A stretch of 64,000 nucleotides of DNA. It comes from Craspedostauros australis. Taxonomy: Eukaryota; Bacillariophyta; Bacillariophyceae; Mastogloiales; Achnanthaceae. How positions within the stretch are numbered: position 1 is the first letter of the stretch; every line of letters starts with the position of its first letter. This document shows, one piece after another, positions 1 through 10,403 of this stretch. The DNA lies in the NCBI GenBank assembly GCA_026770025.1, contig JAMXDE010000004.1, positions 1,054,001-1,118,000 on the forward strand, in the 5' to 3' direction. The notes beneath the pieces were generated by a model. That model was not told the DNA's origin and did no database searches. It worked only from the letters and a program-made list of their open reading frames with translations. Made by a program: the position numbers and the translations under genes.

Positions 1-595
1 TTTCCGTTGCTTTCGAGTATTTGGACTCTGTGCATATGGCCGCAGGGTGACGGCGCGAGCATGAAGAATGACATCAGCGATGCTCGTAAAGACCAATAAG
101 CATGAATGACACTTCATTGGGATGTTGTGCTTTATTCAATAACAGTTGGTATTAGAATAGAATGCAAGTATAATACTTCTTTCGTTCCTACAGTGTGTGT
201 GGAGGATCTCCTCGTTTTATGTTATGCTAATTTATATTCTGTCTTATGTAGGGCATGGTAGTATAGTAGTCGACACTCCATCCCCTCTCCACAAGTATCG
301 CTCTCCACTGCTCTGCTGTAATCTATGTTCCATGCCGTAGACTTGATGATTCGTGATGGCACAACAAGTAACGGCCAAAATTGGCGTCATTTTTTTGGCG
401 AACGTTCGCGTTTCTTCTGTTGCTGTTGGTTGGCGCGACAATGACGACACCCACAACACGCGAAAACAACACAAAAAGAGAGAGAAGGAGTTCTTGTTGG
501 CTTTCTTGGTTCGCATTGGATCGCATTGAATTGTATTGTTGTGGGTTGTCTTCCAGAGAGATCATCTCTGTCTCTCTCTCTCTATCCGCACCTTC
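1..595. other. Leading gene-free stretch
   Basis: No reading frame here looks like a gene. The overlapping small frames near 240-650 have no recognisable domain and occupy several frames at once. The right part is presumably promoter and leader of the JmjC gene that follows. A TTTTTTTGGCGAA run near 390 resembles a weak E2F-type core, but nothing else supports it. Confidence 0.5.
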
Positions 596-680
596 ATTCC
601 ATTCAACCCCATTCAATTCAACCCCATTCAATTCAACTCCATTCAATTCCATTCAATTGAACTCAATTCAAGTCAGTTGA
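596..680. repeat. Tandem ATTCAATTC/CCATTCAA repeat
   Basis: Degenerate tandem repeats of a unit like CCATTCAATTCAA run for about 80 bp and stop just before the first ATG of the JmjC gene. The repeats sit where the 5' leader should be and give open frames on both strands that are not genes. They may vary in length between strains. Confidence 0.75.
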
Positions 681-2426
681 ATGCAGTTGAATGCAGCTGC
701 AGCCATGGACGACTCCAAGTACCACAAGCACCAACAGCAGAAGGCCTCGCGGCGTCGGCGGATCCTGCAGATCGCGGGCATCGTGACCTTCGTTCTGACT
801 TGGACGTGGCTGTCGTTGCACACGGCTGCGCCGCCCCTCACAGATCAGCTGCAGGCGCATCGCATGACCTTCGAAGAGTCGCATCGCCAGCGAGACAAGC
901 CTGCGCATGCTGCGACGGACGACGCCTCCTTCCAGCGCATCAAGCAGCTGCGCGGCAAACGCAAGCGCAAGGCCATTGGCAAGGCAGCGGACGTCTATCC
1001 CCACGCGGACGGCAACAGAGACGACAAACAGGACGCGCTGATGACGTTGCTGGACGAGCTGGATCACGACATTCGCGACAACGCGAGGGGCGGTCCGCGA
1101 TGGATCCCGGACCATCATCTCATCAGCCTGGACAAGGACCGTCCCAACAACGTCCTGCTCGGCGCCGGCGCCAAGATGCACAAGGCCGCCATGATGTTCG
1201 GCGATCGCAGCAGCAGCAGCAACGCCAAGTTCTTCCGCGTCGAGCGGCCCAACCATCCGCCGATGCGCTGGGAGAAGATGATGGAGCACCTGAGCAATCA
1301 GGATCCCGACCTGCAGCTGCCGCTCGTGGACTACACGCGCCACAACTATGACTACGTGCCGTTGCAGATGGAGCCGCAGAAGGACTATCCGCAGCTCAGC
1401 ACGATGGGGGACCTGCAGAAGAACTGGCCGCAGGACAATCTGGACACGCCGCCGCCGGTCATCCAGGAGAGGCTCATGCACTTCGACTTCACCAACCAGG
1501 AGCACCGCGAGGCTGCCATCAAGTACCGCGACGCCAAGCTCCCGTTCAAGGTCACCAACGTCCCGGAGCTGCTTGCGGCCGGCGAGAAGTGGACGGACAC
1601 CTACCTGGCCGACAACTTCGGTCGCAAGGGCAGCATGTTCCAAGCCTGGGGCAACAACGGCGTGCCGCTCGCATCGGGCAGCTGCCAGGAATCGCGCAAC
1701 AACTTCTTCTCCTTCTTCACGCCGCCGCGATGGGAGGTCGACAAACTGGGACTGCCGCCGACCCGCCAGAACGATTGGGACTTTGAGAGATGGGTCAAGC
1801 ACGCACGCTTCGCCGACGTCACGAAGCTGCAGGCCGATCAACCTCACTTTTACTTCCAGGCCGGCGTCGACAAGGAAGAGCGGTATCAGCCCTACAGCCA
1901 GTGGAACTTCATCTCGCGCGATCTGCCCTCCTTCAGCGCGCGCGACGCCACGTTCTTTCAATTCGTGCCGGAGGAACAGAAGGGCATCCAGTGCCGATTC
2001 GGAGAACGCGGCGTCACGGCGGCCACGCATTACGACGGCGGTCGCAACATGGTCGCCATGATCCAAGGCGCCAAAAGGTACATCCTCAGTCCGCCCGATC
2101 AGTGTCCCAAGCTCGGCATCGTCACGCAGCGCGGCAATCCCGTCTATCGCCATTCCCTTCTCAACTTTGGACACATGCAGTACGACAAGACGCCGCCGCT
2201 CGAATCGCAATGGTTGCAACGCAGCGCGTCGGCGCAGTCCGTCGAGACGGTCTTGAAAGCGGGTGAAGTGCTCTACATTCCGTCGCATTGGTTTCATTAC
2301 ATCACGAGTTTGCAAAAGAGCGCGCAATGCAACGTGCGCAGCGGTATCGATCGCGAAGGCACGCCGGAACATGGCGGATTGCAGAGCGTGACGGAAGATT
2401 GCGATCCGTTGCGGGATGCGGTGTGA
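681..2426 (+). CDS. JmjC/cupin-8 Fe(II)/2-oxoglutarate oxygenase, membrane anchored
   Basis: A single-exon gene for 581 residues. A short basic N-terminus is followed by one hydrophobic segment (about residues 30-50), which suggests a type II membrane anchor with the enzyme part in the lumen. The C-terminal third is a JmjC/cupin-8 fold. It shows the iron-binding HxD pair in THYDGGRN (His450, Asp452) and the distal histidine in PSHWFH (His539). The family hydroxylates proteins or related substrates using 2-oxoglutarate and oxygen; the substrate here cannot be told. The ATG at 705 (GCAGCCATGG) has a much better context than the one at 681, which lies at the edge of a tandem repeat, so the true protein may be eight residues shorter. 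The long antisense frame over this gene is a codon-bias shadow. Confidence 0.85.
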   Translation: MQLNAAAAMDDSKYHKHQQQKASRRRRILQIAGIVTFVLTWTWLSLHTAAPPLTDQLQAHRMTFEESHRQRDKPAHAATDDASFQRIKQLRGKRKRKAIGKAADVYPHADGNRDDKQDALMTLLDELDHDIRDNARGGPRWIPDHHLISLDKDRPNNVLLGAGAKMHKAAMMFGDRSSSSNAKFFRVERPNHPPMRWEKMMEHLSNQDPDLQLPLVDYTRHNYDYVPLQMEPQKDYPQLSTMGDLQKNWPQDNLDTPPPVIQERLMHFDFTNQEHREAAIKYRDAKLPFKVTNVPELLAAGEKWTDTYLADNFGRKGSMFQAWGNNGVPLASGSCQESRNNFFSFFTPPRWEVDKLGLPPTRQNDWDFERWVKHARFADVTKLQADQPHFYFQAGVDKEERYQPYSQWNFISRDLPSFSARDATFFQFVPEEQKGIQCRFGERGVTAATHYDGGRNMVAMIQGAKRYILSPPDQCPKLGIVTQRGNPVYRHSLLNFGHMQYDKTPPLESQWLQRSASAQSVETVLKAGEVLYIPSHWFHYITSLQKSAQCNVRSGIDREGTPEHGGLQSVTEDCDPLRDAV

Positions 2427-2735
2427 TACCGGGGGATTGGTATTGTCCAATACAATGTTGGGCGTGTACACTATTCTACTAATACCGCCGTAGATATGAT
2501 ACAAGCTTGATACACATATTGTGTAATATATCATGAAGAAGTTATTACAGGATTCATTCCAGTACACGTATTCCATTCAACACGCACGTACTTGTGATAT
2601 TGCTGAATGTTTGCATTCTCTAAAGTAGTGATATAATATTATGTGCTAATGTCTCTAAGGTGCAATACGTGCCCCGTGTCGTGCAACAACATCGTGGCAG
2701 TTGCAAGGAGTCGCGTTACCGCTGCCTGCGCCACT
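2427..2735. other. Convergent intergenic region
   Basis: About 310 bp between the stops of two converging genes. It is AT-richer than its flanks. Nothing but likely 3' ends is seen. Confidence 0.6.
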
Positions 2736-3305
2736 TCACGACGATGGATTGGAGACGCCGTACCGCTTGCGCATCGGCGACCGCGTCAGCGACCGCATGG
2801 ACGACGGCTTCACATGGGGGCGATACGGCGTCTGGGGATTGGCCAATTCCCATTGCGCCTTGCGCGCTGCATCGAAGGCACGATACCGCGCCTCCTTGCT
2901 GCACGATTTGGAGATCTTGGCCAATCCCTTGATATCGCATGCGATACCATGCTCGCGTTGTTCCGTCTGCAGATCGAGGACGCTGTGGATGAGATTCTTG
3001 CGCGGCGCGGCGTCGTGAGGATCGGCCGATTGGCGGAACGAACGCAGTTCATGTTTCGTGTACCATGTGCGGGCGTCCGATGTGAATTCGTCGTCGTCGT
3101 CGTCGTCGATGGTGTCGAACGTGGCGTTGGCGGTGATGACGACGTTCTTCTCATGGAAGGAGACCGATAGAGAGTCTCTGGAGGAAGATGTGGACATGCG
3201 CGAGAGTGCGGGCGACACTGCCGGTGGTGGTGGAGGCTGCAGGCATGACCGTGCCGCAGTTGATCTCGATCGCAATGCTGGTGCTGATGCTGATTTTGGG
3301 AACAT
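2736..3305 (-). CDS. Small stramenopile-type protein with WYT motif, function unknown
   Basis: A protein of 189 residues with no named domain. The middle follows a pattern common in large stramenopile families: a short stretch SVSFHEKNVVI, an acidic spacer (poly-Asp from GAT codons), then ARTWYTKHELRSFRQ. A basic C-terminus follows (MRKRYGVSNPSS). The N-terminus is Ser/Pro/Ala-rich and likely disordered. The ATG at 3305 is the first in the frame. The gene converges on the JmjC gene. I recognise the motif style but know of no assigned function. It could be a regulatory or scaffolding protein, but that is a guess. Confidence 0.6.
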   Translation of the reverse strand: MFPKSASAPALRSRSTAARSCLQPPPPPAVSPALSRMSTSSSRDSLSVSFHEKNVVITANATFDTIDDDDDDEFTSDARTWYTKHELRSFRQSADPHDAAPRKNLIHSVLDLQTEQREHGIACDIKGLAKISKSCSKEARYRAFDAARKAQWELANPQTPYRPHVKPSSMRSLTRSPMRKRYGVSNPSS

Positions 3306-5361
3306 GATGATGTCTTTGTGCTAGAGTGGAGCAGTGTTGTGGATTGCAAAGCTGTGGCTTGTGGAATTATGAGACTGTCTGGTGTTGTCTCTTCTCAATC
3401 TTTCTCGTTCCCTCGCTTTCGCACTTCCTCTCTCGGGTTCTGTCTCGATTTGTCGGCATTTGTGAGCACTTGTAAACACTTGTTTGTCTGTTCCCACTGC
3501 CACGGATGGCGGCTTTGTAGTCCTTCGAGATGGCATTGGCTCCCCGCGAATGCCAAAGTGCATCTCGTAAAGCGCTTCTGTGGCACCCCCACGAGTACCA
3601 CAGACATACCAGCGTGGAATTGAAACACAAGTTTCGCCGAGGGCCTCTGCGCATTGTTGCAACGCCGAATTCTCCTTTTTGACCGGGAACAATTGTGGCG
3701 CATGCTTCGAACATGGTCGATGCCATGGAAACATTTCGCCATTTTCTATTACTTTGATCGTGGCTCACAATCAGGCAACACTTGACTACTTCATCACCAG
3801 GAATGCAAACGAATTTCCCACCACAGAAAGGATATGAGCCTTGAGTCCACGTGGTCGCATACGCTTACCCTTACCTGGGAACACAAATCGCCGATTCACT
3901 CCCACACAGTCTTATTAGTACAGACTCCACCGTGACCATATTTTACGACCTGTGCCCCAATTCTCTGTGGATAGGTACGGACTGCGACCTGTTTCGTCCA
4001 CTATGCTCTGTGGACGTCTCTTTCGTTGCAGTGGACGAAGCAAGATACTGTACGACCAGATTGGTGATAAACCATCCATGGTACAGACTGGACCATTAAA
4101 ATGCTCCATGTGTGTTGCTGCAATTAGGGATCCTAACTCATAGATGTACCTGGCATGTCTCATGCATCCAGCCCGCAATTTCAATGCTCCAGTCATTCAT
4201 GTTCGGAGGCTAACAGTGTGCCGATCACAACGAAAGCAAGCACACATCCATGCACGCGCCCACCACGGCCCGCCACGTTACCCCGATCCAACAGGCGCGC
4301 CGTAGGAAAAGCTGTCGGGCACCGGGGCGAAAATCAGCGTTAAATGCTCACGGAGCGAAAGTCTCTTGTGCGATTGCCGACTGAAGGTTGCTTGGCACGT
4401 AGCGCATGCAAACCACCGCCGTTTCATCCCCGCAGCATACCTCCACGTGCCATCTTGTACGGTACACATGGTAGGATGCCAACCAAGGAGACATCGCATC
4501 TCAAACGGTATCGATCGCACGAGCATTATTGAAACCAGGAGCGAAAATTCAATCTGCAGCAAAGCTGGGGATACCCACACATACTCTCGTTCCCTTCCGT
4601 CAGCACACTTGCCTAGGAGTACGTATAATGCGTATGCTACCGTACACACTTGCATCGGCAAAGTGCACAAACGGCATCATCGCTATTCATAAGTTGCTCT
4701 CGCCTGTTGAATCTTGGTGCCATACTAACAATACATAGCGTATGGTACGAGTACCATGCCTGGCGACAGTTCACAGTTCATCTCGCGGCGAGAAGATATG
4801 CATGATGGCATGAAACCGCCTCAAATACCTTGTGACCGCTCCCATTGAATCCGTCTGAGGAGTGAAGGCAGTTGCATCAAAGACCTGTGGCATGCCTGGC
4901 CTCTGGCACATTTGTTCGTCGATGAAACCAGCTGTGGCCATGGGTGGCTTTGGAATTCTCCGAACGCTCCTCGTTTCGTTGGGGTCATAAATCCTACATC
5001 GATGTCCACGGCTGGGGTCATCGCCGTCATGGTGCCGGCACAATCGCGAATTTGGCCGTCACAATTTTGGCGCCAAAAACAGTGTGTTCTATTCAAACAC
5101 TACATGATGCCGCAATCTCGACTCTGTGGTCATAGTCCAGCTCGCACGAGCATGTTGTTGATGCCTCATCAACACAAGTTACGAAACGCAGATCAAAAAT
5201 CAAATTCTCGCTCTATCACCGTCTAATCTTAATAGCCGTCACCCACCTGACATCGCCATCAAACTCAACAGCAGCAGCACAACACCATTCCATCAACTGA
5301 TTAGAAGAGGATAGCATACTCGTGCGAGCTACTCGTGGTATGGCACACGATGCGTCATTTG
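3306..5361. other. Two-kilobase gene-free stretch
   Basis: Many short frames overlap here on both strands, but none has a domain, a steady codon bias or a credible exon structure. A perfect 14-bp palindrome, TTTTGGCGCCAAAA, lies at 5065-5078. No terminal repeats or transposon proteins were seen. This is the largest gap in the window apart from the region at 55.3-57.8 kb. Confidence 0.5.
5065..5078. promoter_or_regulatory. Palindromic E2F-like site TTTTGGCGCCAAAA
   Basis: A perfect 14-bp palindrome containing the TTTGGCGC core on both strands, the form bound by E2F/DP factors in plants and animals. It sits in the gene-free stretch and is downstream of the nearest gene (minus strand, ending at 5362), so its target is unclear. 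Confidence 0.3.
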
Positions 5362-6054
5362 TCACCCGCCACCGCCGCCCACCTCTTTCTTTAGCTTCTC
5401 CTCCATTCTTTGCAGTACCTTTTCCTTCTCTAGCACGGAATCCACACCAACCTCCGCCGCCGCCACCAACTCTTCATCGAATTCTTCCGGATGATCTTGC
5501 TCGAATTGCTCCTGCAGCTGCTGGATGCGTTCCTTGGTAGGATCGTTGGAATGTTGCGGCTGCGCCGCATCGTCCTGCACGAAATGCGTAATATGCCGTT
5601 TGGCGGCACGTTCTCCTCGTTTGTTGCGTAACGTCGACGGACGGTGCGAGGCGTGACTTTGATTGTGATGATCATGGCGTTTGCGACGATTGACTTCATT
5701 CATCGTTTGGTACTCCGATGCGTAGAGATGCGCGGATAACCGTGCGTCGTCATCGGCGGGTCGCTGTTGGTGCAGCGGCACTTGCTGTCCATCCTGCGTG
5801 TGCGACGTTTCTGCGTAGTACGTATGCTGCGATGCGTGCTTGTATTGATCCTGCTGTAGTTGGGATTGGAATATGCAGAACATGCAGAGCAGGATGAGGC
5901 CGCCGATGAGGCTTATCGCACCGACCGAGACCATGGCGAAGTTGCGCTGCTCCTCGTCCTGTATCCTCCGTTTTCTGTACTTCTCGTCGTCATCGGAATC
6001 GATTGTGGATGGCAGGTAGGTCGTCCTCTCTCTGCTCGTGTACCCCCTCACCAT
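5362..6054 (-). CDS. Single-pass membrane protein, function unknown
   Basis: From the first ATG at 6054 the frame gives about 230 residues; an extension to 6096 would need a GTG start. A basic and acidic N-terminus (about 40 residues) leads into one transmembrane segment with the sequence VSVGAISLIGGLILLCMFCI. A Gln/His-rich hydrophilic region follows, and the last 50 residues look like a charged coiled coil (EKEKVLQRMEEKLKK) ending in five glycines. There is no cleavable signal peptide, so a signal-anchor protein is likely. No family was recognised. An upstream exon cannot be excluded. Confidence 0.6.
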   Translation of the reverse strand: MVRGYTSRERTTYLPSTIDSDDDEKYRKRRIQDEEQRNFAMVSVGAISLIGGLILLCMFCIFQSQLQQDQYKHASQHTYYAETSHTQDGQQVPLHQQRPADDDARLSAHLYASEYQTMNEVNRRKRHDHHNQSHASHRPSTLRNKRGERAAKRHITHFVQDDAAQPQHSNDPTKERIQQLQEQFEQDHPEEFDEELVAAAEVGVDSVLEKEKVLQRMEEKLKKEVGGGGG

Positions 6055-6750
6055 TCTAGTCTTTCGCGGAGAATTCGCGTGCTGGTACGTAAACACAGGC
6101 TACGCAGCACGGTGATTGATCGTGTTGATGCGTCAAAGCGCTGTCTGTCAGCAACCTCCGTTTTGGAAGAATGTCGTTGACACCTCTCTGCTCGTACTCG
6201 TCGTTTGGATGGTTCAGCTCACGATGCAGCAGAACTTGTTCCTCTATCTGTCTTTCCAATCATGTAATGTTGCAGATACGTGCGTCAGGGACTCTCTCTA
6301 CGACTTCTTCTTGTTCAACGATCAGGCCAAGCAAGGATGTCTCTCTCCACAATGATGTGCCAAAGACAACAAGAACGACGGCTGTGCAACAAACAGAAAA
6401 CGGGAGACATCTCCATGGTCATCCGATTTTTTGGCATCACATCGACTCAACGGATTGATGACAGAACAGAACTCGAAACGGGATAATCATGCCCTCCTGC
6501 ATTCGAACTGTTGCGATTGAACTGCAACAGAAGAACATGACATTGCAACTCACAACACAGAACTTCAGAGAACAAACTCTGTTGACCAGAAAGGCGAAGG
6601 CTAGACAATCGCGGTGGCTATCTCTCCATCATGGACGCATGATACTGCTAATCGTGTAATTATACTTCAACAATTCCATATAATGCAATATAATATTGTA
6701 TTCGAGCACTCTACCATACGTGCACTCAATTGCTGCAATACAATCATTTC
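6055..6750. other. Intergenic, promoter side of the TM gene
   Basis: About 700 bp between the start of the TM protein gene and the stop of the DnaJ gene, both on the minus strand. Nothing recognisable was seen beyond likely promoter and 3' untranslated sequence. Confidence 0.5.
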
Positions 6751-8631
6751 TCAATCAATATCGCCTGATTCGGATGCGGGTTGCGGCTTGTTCTCCTTGA
6801 CTGGCGCCGCGGTGCTCGCAGTTGGCGCTGGTTGCTGCGCATCCGGCGATGCTGCCGCCGCGCCACCCGCATGCCTATGTTCCTTGGCCTGGCGCATCAT
6901 CTCCTCCTGGTCCTCCTTCGTCATCTCCTGTCCTTGCGCCTTGGCCATGGTGGCCATCGTCGCGACCGAGACCTGCGCCTTGATCTCTTCGGCATCGAAG
7001 CGCTTCTTCTTTCCGCCATTCTCCAGCTTGCGCACCTTGTTGGCTTCCTTGCCCACCAAACGGAATTCGCGTCCCAGCAGCTGCACGGCCTTGGCACGGA
7101 TCAGGCGCATTTCCTTGGGGACGGAGGCATCGTCAAAGAGCTTCTTGCATACTGCCTTGAGGGTGGATTGGATGTCGCGCTTGTTGATGGCCCATGCGAA
7201 TTCCAGAAAGACCGGCAAGCTGTCGTCGATGGATTCCTGCATGTGCTGCGCGGCCGCTTCCTCGTCGACGCCGCGCTCTTCCATGTCCTTTTGCAAGGCC
7301 TCCGCTTTTTGCATGGCGCCGATGCCAGCGCTGGCGGCCCGGATGCCGGCACCGAAGAGCTTCATGTTGCCCATGAAGGCGCTGCCGGAATGTTTGGCCT
7401 TCGCCACTTGGCTGCCGAGACCCATGAATGTGGACTGCGCACCGATGTATTCCTCCGCGGCGACCTCCAGATTGAAACCGATCGTTCTGCAGTACAAATC
7501 GCCCTGCGCACCCTCCGTGATCTTGACGGCCTCGTCATGACAGCTCTTGATGAATTCGGCTTCCTTCTGCGGCACGAGATCCTCGTCCCCAAAATCGATA
7601 TTCTCGTACTCCGAGACGCGCTTGCGGATGTTCATGGCGCACTTCACCTGCCGCTTCTGCTTCTTGAAGTCCGATTCCTTCTGCATCTTCGCCATCTTCT
7701 CCTCCATGATCGCCTCTTGCTCCTTGAGAACTTCCTTCCTCTCTTCCTCCGTCATGTCCTCCATCTCCTTCGGCAGCTCCGGGCTGTCATCCTTCATCAT
7801 GGAGTCTGCCGTGTGGGCGATCCACAGCTCGCCGATGTAAGGCTCGACCAACGTGCTTCCGAACATGACATTGAAGAAGACCATCGGATCCAGCTGCTGC
7901 GAATTCTCATCCTGTCCATTCTCCGGCTTTCCGTTCTTGTCGTACGCGGCTCGGAGCTGGTCGTTGCTGAGGGTGTTGTAGGCCTGACCGAGTTCCTGAA
8001 ACTTCTTTGCCGCTTCTGGATCATTTGGATTCTTGTCAGGGCTGTTTGTCGTGAGAGTGGAGCATACATTAGTGTGTGAATGAGTACATGTATGAATGAA
8101 TCATTATCCACAGACATGTTATGAACGCAAACGAGATTGCCCGCACAAGATTGTGAGTGAAATTGATGGAACTGGAAACGTTGGAAGGAGCAGCAGAAGA
8201 CGAAAAGGACAGGTTCCACGCAACGCAGACTTCACGCAATACACATGTACGTAGACTCACTGGCACAAGCGAGCCTTCTTGTAGTACGCCTTCTTGATCT
8301 CGCCTGAATTGGCGTTGGTGGAAACCCCCAGCAAGTCGTAGTACTCGCGGTCCTTGACTGGCCGTTCTTCACCCGACGGCGCAGCGCTGCCATCCCCTCC
8401 TTCGAGATCCATCTCCTTCTCCTTCTTGAGCACCTCCTTCCACTCCTCATCGATGAAGTAGAACTTCCACTCCTTCGTCTTGGCATCCCACACCATCCCA
8501 GCCTGCTTGGCCTGCTGGCTGGCCTCCCAATCCTTGCGCATCTCCGCCGTCACGCGCTGGGCCTGACCCACCAACGACGAGACGCCCGCAAAGAACGGGT
8601 TGGGCTTAGCTTTGCCTTTGTTCACGCTCAT
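6751..8631 (-). CDS. DnaJ-X domain co-chaperone
   Basis: Two exons, complement(6751..8041, 8261..8631), give 553 residues. The intron is 219 bp, starts GTGAGT and ends ACAG. The J domain starts at about residue 93 (DREYYDLLGV). Its obligatory HPD tripeptide (124-126) is created across the splice: CA from exon 1 and C from exon 2 make the histidine codon. The HPDKNPNDP stretch reads through correctly, which confirms the junction. The C-terminal half is the DnaJ-X region (about 200-460), rich in Lys/Glu helices, then a disordered Ala/Pro/Gln tail. J proteins stimulate Hsp70 ATPase; relatives include plant DnaJ10-type and yeast Caj1/Djp1, the latter linked to peroxisomal import. An extra 90-residue N-terminal segment precedes the J domain. 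Leader sequence just upstream of the ATG is a CA-repeat. Confidence 0.9.
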
Positions 8632-9305
8632 GGTGTGTTTGTGTGTGTCTTTGTGTGTGTGTTTGTGTGTGTGGCACAATGATCCTATGCGATATTGTCT
8701 GGAGTAGAGTGCAACGGTATGATCCACAATGACCTGATGTGATGGACTCCTCAGCCTCTCAATGTTGATGAAGGATCGCTGAGCACAAGAGCAAACCTGT
8801 TTCCCAACAAGCCACATCGTCCTGCGTTGAGTTCTCTGAGATCTCCTTCTTGTGCGAACGAGCACGTTGGTGTTTGCGTTCGTGCGAAACGGAATGATCT
8901 TGTTGTTGTTTGCGTGCTGTGAGTCGTATTCTTCATGGGATTCAGCCTGGAAATCGAAACGGTACGAAACTTCTCTATTGATTACTTCGAGTAAAAAACT
9001 GGAGAAAGAAACGACAACAATCACTGTGGACACACTAACGTTACACGGATCGTGTCAAGACGACGCGTTCCAAACGTGCTTCGCTTACGCAATCAATCCA
9101 GCCCGCCACGTGCTGATCTTGCACGATCAGAGTTGAAGCTTTATTCCAGTTCTTGCTGCCACCACCGCTGTTGATTTTTCTTTCCCTTTTGTTAATGATG
9201 TTCTCCTGTATAACGATGATGTTGTTGGTGTGTGTTTGCGTCGATGAGATCCCCTGAGATGTTTCCACACAAGCCAAGCCAAGGCAAGCCAAGCCTCTCG
9301 TACAC
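8632..9305. other. Upstream region of the DnaJ gene
   Basis: About 670 bp between two minus-strand genes. The 45 bp beside the DnaJ ATG are almost pure GT on the plus strand, giving a CA-repeat leader in the mRNA. No other element was recognised. Confidence 0.5.
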
Positions 9306-10403
9306 TTACTTCGTCTTTGGCTTCTTCGCCTTGGGTGCGCCGAAGAAGCTCGCGATCGACTTCATCCCCTTCTTGTTGACCTTGTCCAGCCTCTTGTTAT
9401 TCGCGGTGCGTGCCGACGCCTGCTTCTTGGGTGGCGATTTTGCGGGGCTGAATGCCGTATCGGCGGCGATTCCTGCTGACGACGCCGATGGCGGAGGCGT
9501 CGTGAAGGATGGTTTCTGCGCCTGCGATTGGCTTGGTTCCAGAACATCCTTGCGCGATTTCTGCAGATGCTTCAGAAATAGATCCACCCAGTGAGGCGTG
9601 AGGTAATTGCAAACCGCTTGGATGCTCTCGATGTTGATCTCGTCGAGATCTGATTTTGGGAGTTTTATATCTTGCCACGCGTGGCTTGCCTTTTCCTCTT
9701 CATTGCTGCTGTCGCCCTTCTTTTGATTTTCCGTCTTCTCATTCGCAGGCGCGTCGTTGGCATCATCTTGCTCGTCATCCGGATTGAAGAACGTGAGGCT
9801 CCGCGATCCGCCGCAGATCGTCTTGAGATGCTTCTCCCTGTGCCGAGCCTGCGCGACGGAACGCTTCCTTTGCCGCACCAACGTGGCTTCGACGCATTCT
9901 TGTTTGCGCTGCAACCAACGCATGGCGCGGTCGTCGCAGAATTTGAAGTATAGCGTCTGATCGTTGCAGAAGATCTGGCACAGATGCTTGAGCTGTTCCT
10001 GCGCGACGGCATGCTGCACGTGGTCGGGGAGATTGCAGACGAGCTGGTCGTACGGTTGGAAGTTGGCGGCGGGCGTTTCGTTGGCTGCCAGGACAAAATA
10101 CAAGGGATCCACCTTGTTCATGACGTAGAGGTTGCTGTCGCCGATCACCCTGCGTTCGTGGATGTAGGCGGCGAAGTCGTTGGAGATGCATTGGAATTCG
10201 ACAATGCTCCTTTTGTTTGCGTTGTTGCTGTCGTTGCTTGCGCTGCCGTCATTGAGAAGCATGTAATCCCTGGATTCCGATGTGGCCGGATCTTTCAACT
10301 CTGCAACTTTGAATGTGACCTTGTTGTTGACGCTCTGCTGCTCCAGCTGATCGATTAGTGAGGCGTTGCCCAGCGTGATCCTCCAGTCATTCTGCTCGCT
10401 CAT
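9306..10403 (-). CDS. RNASEH2B: Ribonuclease H2 subunit B
   Basis: An intron-free gene for 365 residues. RNase H2 removes ribonucleotides and RNA primers from DNA in the nucleus; subunit B is the non-catalytic part that binds subunit C and PCNA. The N-terminal half has the RNASEH2B triple-barrel pattern (FQCISNDFAAYIHERR, then KVDPLYFVL). A winged-helix segment follows (about 110-200). The C-terminus ends in a PCNA-interacting peptide, MKSIASFFG (347-355), which closely matches the human subunit B motif, followed by a basic tail. The linker is Ser/Pro/Ala-rich. A canonical E2F-like site lies about 155 bp upstream (10556-10569), which fits S-phase expression. Confidence 0.9.
   Translation of the reverse strand: MSEQNDWRITLGNASLIDQLEQQSVNNKVTFKVAELKDPATSESRDYMLLNDGSASNDSNNANKRSIVEFQCISNDFAAYIHERRVIGDSNLYVMNKVDPLYFVLAANETPAANFQPYDQLVCNLPDHVQHAVAQEQLKHLCQIFCNDQTLYFKFCDDRAMRWLQRKQECVEATLVRQRKRSVAQARHREKHLKTICGGSRSLTFFNPDDEQDDANDAPANEKTENQKKGDSSNEEEKASHAWQDIKLPKSDLDEINIESIQAVCNYLTPHWVDLFLKHLQKSRKDVLEPSQSQAQKPSFTTPPPSASSAGIAADTAFSPAKSPPKKQASARTANNKRLDKVNKKGMKSIASFFGAPKAKKPKTK

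Noticed and set aside
663-2576. Long antisense open frame (637 codons) over the JmjC gene
   Set aside because: It mirrors the GC-rich third positions of the real gene, has no domain and runs through the tandem repeat in the leader.
4278-4670. Minus-strand frame with a CATC...H pattern, considered as a C2H2 zinc finger
   Set aside because: The spacing to the histidines does not fit C2H2 and frames overlap on the other strand.
6781-8079. Long plus-strand frame over the DnaJ gene
   Set aside because: Leu/Arg/His-rich shadow of the real coding strand; it crosses the intron without any splice logic.
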